A stretch of 64,000 nt of DNA from Allochromatium vinosum DSM 180 (lineage in GTDB: Bacteria; Pseudomonadota; Gammaproteobacteria; Chromatiales; Chromatiaceae), in the NCBI RefSeq assembly GCF_000025485.1, contig NC_013851.1, positions 969,154 through 1,033,153 of the forward strand. Reading direction: 5' to 3'. Shown here in pieces: positions 10,013 through 19,306 of the stretch. Each line of letters begins with the position of its first letter. Position 1 is the stretch's first letter. A model generated the notes under the pieces. The model was given only the letters and a program-made list of their open reading frames with translations, was not told the origin of the DNA and made no database searches. Both the position numbers and the translations under genes were made by a program.

Positions 10013-10750
10013 ATGAGTGAAGAATTGCCTGGCCTCGCGCAATTGCGAGCCATGCTGGGGGCCAGCGACAACAGCCAGCTCATCGTGCGTGGCGTGGCGA
10101 TCGTCGTCGCGGTCGGAACCTTCTATGTCGTTTCCACCGAAGCGCTCTATGGCGATGCACCGCCGCTACCGCAGTCTCAGGTTGAAGCCAATATCGCTCC
10201 GATCGGCACTGTGGCGCTGACTGCGCCGCCGGCCGCGCCGGCACCCGCCGTCGAGGCGGCCCCAGCGGCTGAAGCGGCGCCGGCAGTCGAGGAAGCCGCT
10301 CCGGTCGCTGAAGAAGCCCCGGCAGTCGAGGAGGCCGCTCCGGTCGCTGAAGAAGCCCCGGCAGTCGAGGAGGCCGCTCCGGTCGCTGAGGAAGCCCCGG
10401 CAGTCGAGGAAGTTGCTCCGGTCGCTGAGGAAGCTCCGGCAGTCGAGGAAGCTGCTCCGGTCGCTGAGGAAGCCCCGGCAGTCGAGGAGGCTGCTCCGGT
10501 CGCTGAGGAAGCCCCGGCAGTCGAGGAGGCCGCTCCGGTCGCTGAGGAAGCCCCGGCAGTCGAGGAAGTTGCTCCGGTCGCTGAGGAAGCCCCGGCAGTC
10601 GAGGAGGCTGCTCCGGTCGCTGAGGAAGCCCCGGCAGTCGAGGAGGCTGCTCCGGTCGCTGAGGAAGCCCCGGCAGTCGAGGAGACCGCTCCGGCTCCCG
10701 TCAAGCGTCCGATGCCGGCTTGGATGCTGCACATGACTCCCCGTTCCTAA
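10013..10750 (+). CDS. Membrane-anchored Ala/Pro/Glu/Val-rich repeat protein, function unknown
   Basis: Unrecognised 245-residue protein. Residues 1-21 are soluble, residues about 22-45 form one hydrophobic helix (IVRGVAIVVAVGTFYVVST), and the rest is a low-complexity arm. From residue 91 the unit AVEEAAPVAEEAP repeats ten times in full with a partial eleventh, ending in a basic tail KRPMPAWMLHMTPRS. The topology suggests a single anchor and an extended acidic, proline-rich domain, comparable in style to the periplasm-spanning linker of TonB but with no TonB C-terminal domain. The start at 10013 is preceded by GAGGAAG; longer frames starting upstream lack a site. Ends before a GC-rich hairpin. 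Expression is plausible because codon phase is kept through all repeats. Confidence 0.8.
   Translation: MSEELPGLAQLRAMLGASDNSQLIVRGVAIVVAVGTFYVVSTEALYGDAPPLPQSQVEANIAPIGTVALTAPPAAPAPAVEAAPAAEAAPAVEEAAPVAEEAPAVEEAAPVAEEAPAVEEAAPVAEEAPAVEEVAPVAEEAPAVEEAAPVAEEAPAVEEAAPVAEEAPAVEEAAPVAEEAPAVEEVAPVAEEAPAVEEAAPVAEEAPAVEEAAPVAEEAPAVEETAPAPVKRPMPAWMLHMTPRS
10283..10699 (+). repeat. 39-bp coding minisatellite, ten full copies and one partial
   Basis: The unit begins GCAGTCGAGGAGGCCGCTCC and is 39 bp (13 codons), repeated head to tail without spacers. Copies differ at a few synonymous or conservative positions. Copies 4 and 8 carry GAAGTT (Glu-Val) where the others encode Glu-Ala, so the array reads A-A-A-V, A-A-A-V, A-A, then T, suggesting duplication of a four-unit block of 156 bp. 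Confidence 0.95.
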
Positions 10751-10770
10751 GCGAGTCCGCTCCGCTATGC

Positions 10771-10801
10771 AGGCCGCGCGCTCCAGGCGGGCGCGCGGCC
10801 T
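10771..10801. terminator. GC-rich hairpin, putative terminator
   Basis: AGGCCGCGCGC and GCGCGCGGCCT form a perfect 11-bp stem around a 9-base loop just after the repeat-protein gene and before the convergent hypothetical gene. Only a weak T-rich tail follows, so termination strength is uncertain. Confidence 0.6.
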
Positions 10802-10844
10802 GTTCATCCCTCCCGATGCTGTCAGCTCCATCGGGCGCCAAGCC

Positions 10845-11366
10845 TCAGATGAACAGCTGGCGCAACTCGGTGTCGGCACTGCTGCGTTCCCAGCGTTCCT
10901 CGAACTCCAGTCGCCAGCGCCGCGCAGACGGTGAGTCGTCGTAGTCGGCGATCGCCTCCATTCCATCGGCCAAACGACGACGGACATAGCCGGTGGCATC
11001 GACGATGAGCAGGGCGTCGAGCGACCCCTGATCCTCGTCCGCCACGCGCTGGATGGCGATGCGCGAGGTCAGGCGACGCGCCAGCTCGATCAGCCGATGC
11101 CCGTCCTGAGCCGCCGCACGTGGATCGGACAGCAAGATGCGCACACACAGTCCAGGGCGAGCGAGCGCAAGCTGCTTCACGGCTTGCAAAAAAAGTGTCT
11201 GGTCATAGATGGCTGGTTCGAGCCTGGGATCATGGATCAACAGTTCACGCCGCGCTTGAGCCGCCAGATGGGCACTGACCCCGGCGATCTCCTGACTCCG
11301 CGCGAGTCTCAGACGCCCGCTATCGACCCCCAGGGTTCTCGTGAATGTTTCGTTCTCGTTGGACAT
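10845..11366 (-). CDS. Conserved hypothetical protein, DUF7931-like
   Basis: A 173-residue soluble protein resembling the gammaproteobacterial domain found alone or attached to GNAT acetyltransferases (DUF7931). Features include ARRELLIHDPRLEPAIYD, FLQAVKQLALARPGLCVRIL and SLDALLIVDATGYVRR; the pattern of a His-Asp pair followed by alternating strands recalls phospholipase D-like folds, but no HxKxxxxD motif is seen. No signal peptide or membrane helix. It is convergent with the repeat-protein gene. The assignment rests on memory of the family's appearance and needs a profile search. Confidence 0.7.
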   Translation of the reverse strand: MSNENETFTRTLGVDSGRLRLARSQEIAGVSAHLAAQARRELLIHDPRLEPAIYDQTLFLQAVKQLALARPGLCVRILLSDPRAAAQDGHRLIELARRLTSRIAIQRVADEDQGSLDALLIVDATGYVRRRLADGMEAIADYDDSPSARRWRLEFEERWERSSADTELRQLFI

Positions 11367-11811
11367 GGCCGCTCCAGGTCAGCCGAGCCGGGACGATGCC
11401 GGATACATACAGATCTTGCTCATGCCGCTCAGACCCGACTGGCTGGCCACTACGCTTGTTGCAGATATGTAACGCATTTGATTTGAATCGAACCCGGCTC
11501 TCACATTGATTTTTGCACCCTTAGTCAGCGATGCATGTTGCGTTTGCACAGAAATCGTTGTAAATATGTCGCGACTTTATAAAAAAGTTGCACTTTTGCT
11601 CCTCTTGTGGGCTAAAATGTCTGTGTCAAAACGACCGGCCCCGATTTGGGCCGCGTCTGCGCTCCGACCATTTCGCCAGTGAGATTCCCGAGGCGGAAAG
11701 ATGGCTTAGCGTTAGGGATCATGAGCGTTTTTTGCAACTGACCTGTATTTCGGCTAAACCACGGGTTCTCCGATTCGATCATCTCCACCACCTCAACAGG
11801 AAGCCAAGAAG
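11367..11811 (+). promoter_or_regulatory. AT-rich intergenic region upstream of the ompA-like gene with a possible promoter
   Basis: 445 bp with no convincing gene. The part from about 11480 to 11630 is notably AT-rich for this chromosome. A candidate sigma-70 promoter is TTGCAC at 11588-11593 and TAAAAT at 11613-11618, but the 19-base spacer is longer than ideal. The long leader that would follow (about 190 bases) may carry mRNA-level control of the ompA-like gene. Short open frames in the region have no recognisable product. Confidence 0.35.
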
Positions 11812-12393
11812 ATGCGCAAACAACCTCTTTTCAAACGTCTTGCCGCCCTGGCCGCTCCGCTCGCAGTGGCCGCTGCCCTGTCGGCTCCCGTGGCCGTGAG
11901 CGCCAACGACTACAACATGGAGCACTTCTGGTCGGCTCAGCCCGAAGGCACGGCTTGGGTGACGGGTTATGGCGAGTGCTGGCAGAGCCTGCATGGCGCC
12001 GGCGATCTGGAGCCCTGTGTCGCCGCCGCCGCGCCTCCGGCTCCCAAGGAGTTCACCGTGCGTCTGAACTTCGAGTTCGACAAGTACCGCATGGAGAACG
12101 TCGTCAATGATGGCGAGCTGGCTCGTCTCGATGACTACATCGCCCAGGTCAAGAACTCCGAAGTGCAGGAGCGCATCTCGCTGACCGGCCATACCGATGC
12201 CAAGGGTTCGGATGCCTATAACTACCAGCTCGGTCTGCGTCGCGCCCAGGCCGTTCAGGATTACATGATCAGCCGTGGCATCTCGCCTCAGGACATCGTC
12301 TCGGTCGAGAGCCGTGGCAAGTCCGACATGCTGCCCGGCGTCGACATCTACTCTGTCGAGCAGCGTCGCGTGCGGATCAACGCAGATTATTGA
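11812..12393 (+). CDS. OmpA family outer membrane/periplasmic protein
   Basis: A 193-residue secreted protein. Residues 1-31 form a signal peptide with a long Ala-rich core, cleaved after PVAVSA. A short region with two cysteines (GECWQSL, EPCVAA) precedes an OmpA C-terminal peptidoglycan-binding domain: LNFEFDKYRMEN, ISLTGHTDAKGSDAYNYQLGLRRAQAV and VESRGKS, with the Asp and Arg that bind diaminopimelate. There is no eight-stranded barrel, so it resembles stand-alone OmpA-domain proteins rather than full OmpA. An AGGAAG site lies ahead of the ATG. A strong terminator follows. Confidence 0.88.
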   Translation: MRKQPLFKRLAALAAPLAVAAALSAPVAVSANDYNMEHFWSAQPEGTAWVTGYGECWQSLHGAGDLEPCVAAAAPPAPKEFTVRLNFEFDKYRMENVVNDGELARLDDYIAQVKNSEVQERISLTGHTDAKGSDAYNYQLGLRRAQAVQDYMISRGISPQDIVSVESRGKSDMLPGVDIYSVEQRRVRINADY

Positions 12394-12555
12394 TCATTGA
12401 TCCAGTCCCGATCGGGCGCGCTTTCGCCGATAGCGCTGACGGCGCGCTCGATCCTCCAGGCATCCGCCGCGCTGTTTGACGGCCCGATGCCGAGTCCTCT
12501 CCCCGAGTTTGCAAGTCCAATGAGCCTCATCCCCCCCGACTGGGGCTTATGGCGG

Positions 12556-12589
12556 GGCCGGTCACGCCTGCGCGTGATCGGCCTTTTTT
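12556..12589 (+). terminator. Intrinsic terminator downstream of the ompA-like gene
   Basis: GGCCGGTCACGC pairs with GCGTGATCGGCC (12 bp, one G-U) around a CTGC loop and is followed by six T residues, a classical rightward terminator. Confidence 0.92.
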
Positions 12590-12629
12590 ACATCCGCGCT
12601 CATCTCCTGACTATCCGCCGATCTGAACG

Positions 12630-14168
12630 ATGTCTTTCGAGTCCCTGGTCGAGCCGAACTGGTGGATCTGGCTGGCGGCCATGCTGCTGTTCACGCTCTG
12701 GCGTCTCGGCTCCGGCCTGCTCCAGGGGCGCTGGCTCGCCGAGCGGCTGCCGATCGTCGCGGCGGCGCTGGATCTGGTGCTGTTTCCGCTGGTGCTGCTG
12801 GGGCTGGGTGTCCTGACCGGTCTGGCGGCGCGCACCCTGGGGCTGGATGGCGCGACGGCGTCGATCCGCACCGCGACCCTGGCGCTGGTCTATGTCGCCG
12901 GCGGCTGGCTGGTCGCGCGTCTGATCGAGTCCATCCTGGCGGCCCGGACCGAGGCGTTGTCCGAGCGCATCCCCAAGCTGATGATGGGGCTGATCCATGG
13001 CGCCTTCATGTTCGTCGGGTTGGCGCTGTTTCTCTGGAGCCAGGATGTCTCCTTCACCGGCGTCTGGCTGTCGACCGGCGTGGCGGCGGCCGTGCTCGGT
13101 CTGGCCCTGCAGCGTACCCTGGGCGATCTGTTCTCCGGCATCGCGCTCGGCATCGAGCGTCCGTTCAGTCTGGGTGACTGGATCGAACTGTCGGACGGCA
13201 CCGTCGGTCAGGTCATCGATCTGAACTGGCGCGCCACGCGGCTGCGCGGCTGGGACAATGCCACCCATGTCATCCCCAACTCGCGCATGGCCAGCGAGTC
13301 GCTCAAGAACCTCCACGACGACCAGCATCTGTTCGCGCCCTGGTATTTCGTCAAGATCCCGGCCGAGGTCGATCCGCGTTTCGCCAGTGCGCTGATCCTC
13401 GATGCGGCCATGCGCTGCGAGTCGGTCCTGAAGTTTCCGCATCCCATCGTGCGTCTGGCCGATGCGACCACGGTGCCCTACAGCTATATGGTCTGGGTGC
13501 ATCTGCGCAACTATCCGGCGATGTTTCGCGGGCGCGAGGAGCTGTTCCGCGAGATTCACTGGGCCTTGCAGCGCGCCGGGATCGGTCTGGCGCCCGAGGT
13601 GCGCGAGATGCGCACCCGGCGTGCCCCAGAAGTCCAGACCGAGCCGCCGACCATCCTGCTGGCGCTCAAGGGACTCGACATGGCCGGCCTGCTGACCTAT
13701 GAGGAACTCGAACAGATCGCGGCGCGTGCCGTCTATGCCTACTTCGACAGCGGGCATGTGATCCTGGCCGAGGGTGCGATGAGCGATGCCTTCTATGTCA
13801 TCGTCGGCGGACTGGTCGAGGCGGCGATCACGCTTCCCGATCGCACCCGTACCGTGACTGAGGTGCTGGCGCCCGGCAGCCATTTCGGCATCACCACCAT
13901 GCTGGCCAACGAGCCGTCGTTCCTGGAACTGCGCGCGCGCAGTGACGTCAGCCTGATCCGCATCGATCTGGAGGTGGTGCGCACACTGCTGGCCAATCGG
14001 CCCGAGCTGGCCGAGCGGTTGGCGCGCATCGTCAAGGAGCGCGTCGACGCCGCCGATGCCGCACGCGCGGCCAGTCGTCAGCCGGTCGGGCGTCTGAGTC
14101 TGCGCGACATCCGGCAGCGCATCGAGGGTCTGCGCCTGCGTCACCCGCGCGCGCCGCGCCGGCTCTGA
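12630..14168 (+). CDS. MscS-family mechanosensitive channel with C-terminal cyclic nucleotide-binding domain
   Basis: A 512-residue inner membrane protein. Four hydrophobic segments lie within residues 10-150. The MscS pore helix region follows at about 145-190, with STGVAAAVLGLALQRTLGDL and then GIERPFSLGDWIEL leading into the beta domain (VIDLNWRATRLRGWDNATHV and IPNSRM). From about residue 355 to 470 there is a cNMP-binding/CAP-like domain with AYFDSGHVILAEGAMSDAFY, GGLVEAAI and LAPGSHFGITTMLANE. This is the architecture of cyclic-nucleotide-gated MscS homologues, so the channel may respond to a nucleotide ligand rather than only to tension. The gene is convergent with the GH31 gene only 5 bp away. 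Confidence 0.9.
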   Translation: MSFESLVEPNWWIWLAAMLLFTLWRLGSGLLQGRWLAERLPIVAAALDLVLFPLVLLGLGVLTGLAARTLGLDGATASIRTATLALVYVAGGWLVARLIESILAARTEALSERIPKLMMGLIHGAFMFVGLALFLWSQDVSFTGVWLSTGVAAAVLGLALQRTLGDLFSGIALGIERPFSLGDWIELSDGTVGQVIDLNWRATRLRGWDNATHVIPNSRMASESLKNLHDDQHLFAPWYFVKIPAEVDPRFASALILDAAMRCESVLKFPHPIVRLADATTVPYSYMVWVHLRNYPAMFRGREELFREIHWALQRAGIGLAPEVREMRTRRAPEVQTEPPTILLALKGLDMAGLLTYEELEQIAARAVYAYFDSGHVILAEGAMSDAFYVIVGGLVEAAITLPDRTRTVTEVLAPGSHFGITTMLANEPSFLELRARSDVSLIRIDLEVVRTLLANRPELAERLARIVKERVDAADAARAASRQPVGRLSLRDIRQRIEGLRLRHPRAPRRL

Positions 14169-14173
14169 ACGGT

Positions 14174-16627
14174 TCAGACCGGAACCAGACGATGCCCCTG
14201 ACCATCATCGTCGATCCGCACCTCAGCCGCCTGGAGCTCCGCATCCCAGCGCCAGTCCTCGACCGGCGTCTCGTCGAGCATCAAACCGGCCGGCGCCTCG
14301 GGCAGATGCAGCCGCAGGATCAGAGTCCGCGGCGCCGGCTGATAGTCGCCACGCCGTGCCGCCAGCGCGAACACCGCCCCCCGTGACAGCGGCGCGATGC
14401 GGCAATCGGTCTCGGCGAGCGCGCCGTCCTGATACTCGAAGCTCTCGCCATCGTCCTCGATCAGCGTCCAGAACCCTTCGGCCTCATCGTCCGGGTAGAT
14501 CTCCAGCATGAGTTCGCCGAGCGGCTCGGCGGTCGACTGACGGACGTTGCCCAGGGTGATGACCGAGCCGCCGCGCACCAGGACCGGCATGGCTCCGAGC
14601 GGGGCGTCCATCACCAGCGCCGCAGGACCGACACCGATCCGCGCTCCAGAGCGGAAGTCGTACCAGCAACCGGGCGGCAGCTCGACCAGGCGTCGTTTGA
14701 GTCCGGGCGCACGGATCGGAGCGATCATCAGCTGCGGTCCGATCATGATCTGATCTTCGATCGCATAGAGATCGGCCTGATCGGGGAAGTCGAACAGTAG
14801 CGGACGCCACCAGGGTTCGCCGCGGCGATGAGCACGATGGGCGAGGGTGTAGAGATAGGGCAGCAGCCGATAGCGCAGTTCGATGGCTTGGCGGGCGACG
14901 GATTCGATCTCGGGGCCGAACGACCAGGGTTCCTGCGGTCGGCTGTCGCGATGGGCATGCGCACGCATGAAGGGATGGAAGGCGCCCAGCTCGATCCAGC
15001 GGCCATAGAGCTCGCCGAAGCTGTGGCCGTAGAAGCCGCCGATGTCGACGCCCACATGCGGCGCGCCGCACAGACCCAGACTGGCCAGTTGCGGCAGGCT
15101 GGTCTCCAGATCCTCCCAGCGCGCGCTGTTGTCGCCCATCCAGCTCGCCGCCCAGCGCTGGGTGCCGACGAAGGCCGAGCGCGTCAGCACCCAGGGGCGG
15201 CGCGCGGGGCGCAACCGCTCCAATCCTTCCCAGGTCGCGCGGGCCATCAGGTGTCCATAGAGGTTGTGGGTCTCGGCATGGAGCGCCTCGCCCTCGTCGC
15301 CCTGACGGACCGCGAGCGGGATCGGGAACTCGGTCACGCCCGGCTCGCGATAGGGACGGTCGACGATCGACGGCTCGTTCATGTCGCACCAGAGTCCGTC
15401 GACGCCGAGCTCGATCAGCGAGCCGTGCAGATCGCCCCACCAGTGGCGGGTGCGCTCGCTGCAGAAATCCGGAAACAGCGACTCGTCGGGCCAGACCCAG
15501 CCGCTGAAGCGCTCGCCATCCGGCCTGCGCAGGAAATAGTCGCCTGCCACGCCGGACTCGGCCACGCTGTAACCCGCGCTCAGATCGTGCTTCACGCCCG
15601 GATCGACGATGGTGACGGTACGGATGCAGAGCGCCTGGAGCGCCGTGACGGTCGCTGCCGGCTCGGGAAAGCGCTCGCGATCCCAGGTGAAGACCCGATA
15701 GCCGTCCATGTAGTCGATATCGAGATGGATCGCGTCGAGCGGGATGGCGCGCTCGCGGAACCCCTCGGCGATTGCGCGCACGTCACGGTCGGTGCCATAG
15801 CTCCAGCGCGACTGATGGAAGCCGAGCGCCCACAGTGGCGGCAGCAGCGGGCGGCCGGTGAGGCGCGTGAGCTGTTCGACGACCGCCGCCGGAGTCGGTC
15901 CGGCGAGGATGTAATAGTCCAGCTCGCCGCCCAGCGTGAAGAGCGTGAGCACGTCTTCGTATTCGCGCCCGACGTCGAAGCCGCTGAACCAGGTCGAGTT
16001 CAGCAGCAGACCCCAGGTCAGCCCCGGACGCACGGCCATGAAGGTCGGCTGGGCCTGATAGAGATTGTCCTCGCCCAGACCATGACCGGGCGCGGCACGA
16101 TCGACCGTCCAGTGGGTCAGGCGTCGATGACGGCGGTCGAGCCGTCCGTCACGCTGGCCGAAGCCGAAATAGCCCTCGTCCGGGGCCATGCGCTTGCGCA
16201 CCCCGACCCCGATGCGCGCTTCGCCGGGGGGCAGTTCGGTATCGGGCAGATGTTGCAGGCCGGTCTCTTCCAGGGCGACCTCACGCCAGCCGGGTGCACA
16301 GAGATCTTCGGCGAAGGGGCGTCCGTCGGGTGTCGCGAAGCTGACGGCTCCGGAACTTAGATCGAGTCGGGCGCTCAGACGCTCGGTCTCCATCCACAGC
16401 CGGCCGTCCTCCTCGTGCACCGAGAGCCCGGCCGGCGGCAGCTCCAGGACCGGACTCCAGGGACGGGGCGCGGCGAACCGTCCGCTGGGCGCGAAACGCA
16501 GACGCAGGATGTCGGGCGCGACCGCCTCCAGACGCAGGAGGCCGTGTTCATGACGGGTGACGCAGGCCGTGGCCTCGCTGACCCAGTCCAGGGCAGGCAT
16601 GGGCGGTGCGAGCAGTGGATCGTCCAT
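14174..16627 (-). CDS. Glycoside hydrolase family 31 alpha-glucosidase
   Basis: An 817-residue cytoplasmic enzyme (no signal peptide) of GH31, which releases alpha-linked glucose or related sugars, probably from glycogen- or starch-derived oligosaccharides. The catalytic nucleophile is Asp415 in LWCDMNEPS, and the acid/base is Asp499 in SWMGDNSARW; other family markers are FHQSRWSYG, HLDIDYMDGYRVFTWD and IGGFYGHSFGELYGRW. The start MDDPLLAPPM at 16627 has a GAGGA site; a longer upstream frame has none. It stands alone and convergent with the MscS gene. The exact substrate is not set by sequence. Confidence 0.92.
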   Translation of the reverse strand: MDDPLLAPPMPALDWVSEATACVTRHEHGLLRLEAVAPDILRLRFAPSGRFAAPRPWSPVLELPPAGLSVHEEDGRLWMETERLSARLDLSSGAVSFATPDGRPFAEDLCAPGWREVALEETGLQHLPDTELPPGEARIGVGVRKRMAPDEGYFGFGQRDGRLDRRHRRLTHWTVDRAAPGHGLGEDNLYQAQPTFMAVRPGLTWGLLLNSTWFSGFDVGREYEDVLTLFTLGGELDYYILAGPTPAAVVEQLTRLTGRPLLPPLWALGFHQSRWSYGTDRDVRAIAEGFRERAIPLDAIHLDIDYMDGYRVFTWDRERFPEPAATVTALQALCIRTVTIVDPGVKHDLSAGYSVAESGVAGDYFLRRPDGERFSGWVWPDESLFPDFCSERTRHWWGDLHGSLIELGVDGLWCDMNEPSIVDRPYREPGVTEFPIPLAVRQGDEGEALHAETHNLYGHLMARATWEGLERLRPARRPWVLTRSAFVGTQRWAASWMGDNSARWEDLETSLPQLASLGLCGAPHVGVDIGGFYGHSFGELYGRWIELGAFHPFMRAHAHRDSRPQEPWSFGPEIESVARQAIELRYRLLPYLYTLAHRAHRRGEPWWRPLLFDFPDQADLYAIEDQIMIGPQLMIAPIRAPGLKRRLVELPPGCWYDFRSGARIGVGPAALVMDAPLGAMPVLVRGGSVITLGNVRQSTAEPLGELMLEIYPDDEAEGFWTLIEDDGESFEYQDGALAETDCRIAPLSRGAVFALAARRGDYQPAPRTLILRLHLPEAPAGLMLDETPVEDWRWDAELQAAEVRIDDDGQGHRLVPV

Positions 16628-16806
16628 CGCGGGTTCCTCATCGAGTATGGGTCGACGGCTGTCCGGAGACGGGCACCGACTGTAAAGACCGATAGGATGT
16701 GATCGATTATTCAGTATCATGCCGCGCGATCCAAGCGTAGATGTACGCCCGGATCGCAACGGCGGATCGTCTTTCCACTTCGTGCCTGTGGTTAAATGCC
16801 AACCCT

Positions 16807-18049
16807 ATGTTCCATCCCTTGTCACTCTATATCGGCCTGCGCTACACCCGCGCCAAGCGCCGAAATCACTTCATCTCCTTCATCTCGGGCACCTCGATGG
16901 TCGGGATCGCGCTGGGGATCGTCGCCCTCATCGTCGTGCTGTCGGTGATGAACGGTTTCCACAAGGAGATCCAGCAGCGCATCCTGGCCATGGCCTCGCA
17001 TGCGACCCTGTCCGATCCCTATGGCGGCGGCATCGCCGACTGGCCGCAGGTGCTGGAGCAGGTACGCGCCCATCCGCGCGTGGTCGGTGCCGCGCCCTTC
17101 ATCGAGATCCAGGGGATGCTGGCCAGCGGCGCGCAGGTGAGCGGGGCGGTGGTGCGTGCCATCGAGCCGGTCGAGGAGGACGAGGTCGCGGATCTGCGCC
17201 GGCACATGGTCAGCGGCTCGGTCGACGCGTTGGTCAACGGAGCGTTCAACATCATTCTGGGCCAGGATCTGGCCAACTATCTCGGCGTGGGGCCGGGCGA
17301 CAAGGTGACGGTGGTCACGCCCCAGGTCAGCTCGACGCCGGTCGGGGTCATGCCGCGTCTGAAGCGCTTCACGGTCAGCGGGATCTTCGCCGTCGGCATG
17401 GCCGACTACGACCGCAACGCCGCCTTCATCCACCTGGCCGATGGCGCACGCCTGATGAGCCTGGGCGAGGCCGTCGGCGGGGTGCGGCTCAAGCTCGACG
17501 ACATGTGGCAGGCGCCGCGTCTGGCACGCGAGATCGCCTATGAACTCGGCGGCGTCTATCGTCTGGTCGACTGGACCCAGGTCCACAGCAATTTCTTCAG
17601 CGCGCTGGCCATGGAGAAGCGGATGATGAGCATCATCCTGTTTCTGATCGTCGCCGTGGCCGCGTTCAACATCGTCTCGACCCTGGTGATGGTCGTCACC
17701 GACAAGCAGTCCGACATCGCGGTGATGCGCACGCTCGGTATCTCGCCGGCGCGGGTGATGGGCATCTTCATGGTCCAGGGGACGGCGATCGGCCTGATCG
17801 GCACCCTGGTCGGTGTGGTCGCCGGTGTGATCCTCGCGTTCAATGTCGAGTCCGTGGTGGCCGGGATCGAGAGCCTGTTCGGTATCCATTTCCTCGATCC
17901 GGACATCTACTACATCAGCGAGCTGCCCTCGGACGTGCATCTGGCGGACGTGCTCAGCATCGGCGGCGGCGCCTTCCTGATGTCGGTCCTGGCGACCCTC
18001 TATCCGGCCTGGCGCGCGGCCAAGACCCAACCGGCGGAGGCGCTGCGTT

Positions 18050-18057
<8 letters not shown>
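16807..18057 (+). CDS. lolC: Lipoprotein-releasing system permease LolC/LolE
   Basis: A 416-residue inner membrane permease of the LolCDE transporter, which extracts outer-membrane-destined lipoproteins and hands them to LolA. One helix at about residues 25-48 ([19 protein letters not shown]) precedes a large periplasmic domain, followed by three helices near residues 275-400 ([51 protein letters not shown]), the standard LolC/E topology. Its last 8 bases overlap lolD. Only one permease gene is present, as in species with a single LolC/E-type (LolF) subunit, so a homodimer is likely unless a second copy lies elsewhere. Confidence 0.93.
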
Positions 18058-18751
<694 letters not shown>

Positions 18752-19306
18752 CGCGCCCGGCGGCGTTCGAGCTGGCGCGCTACGCGCCAGCGCCAGAGGA
18801 TTCGGATCGTCACATAGCCGACGAGTGCGCAGACGCTCGCACAGATCAGACAGCCGACCAGCATGGGTTCGAGTATTTCGAGCCAATGATGCCAGTCCAG
18901 CCAGAAGGCCGCCTCGAAACCGCCCGGCTGGAGGCCGAGCACCCGGCAGCCAAGGATATAGGCGAGGTAGTACATGGCCGGCATGGTCAGTGGATTGGAG
19001 ATCCAGACCAGGGCGACGGCAATCGGCAGATTGACCCTCAGCCAGATGGCCAGCGCGGCGGCGATGAAGGTGTGGCCCAGTGGCGGCAGGTACATCACGA
19101 ACAGGCCGACCGCCGTCGCGTTGGCCACTGAGCGCCGATTGAGGTGCCAGAGGTTGGGATCGTGCAGCAGGGTGCCGAAGATCCCCACGAAGCGATTGCC
19201 ATGCATCTGCGCCTGGGTTGGCATGACCCGTTTGAGCCACTTTCTCACGCGTTGTACTCTCTCGATTGGAATCGCGGCGCGAGTATAAGGCCAGAGGCGG
19301 CTTGGG

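Noticed and set aside
10283..10699. Possible CRISPR-like array
   Set aside because: The 39-bp units are directly adjacent with no unique spacers, keep a coding frame and lie inside a gene; this is a minisatellite.
10166..10999. Reverse-strand open frames with long Ser/Thr/Ala or Leu/Asp/Arg/Ser repeats across 10.2-11.0 kb
   Set aside because: They follow from the 39-bp repeat being open in several frames. Only the plus-strand frame has a ribosome binding site, a membrane helix and a sensible end.
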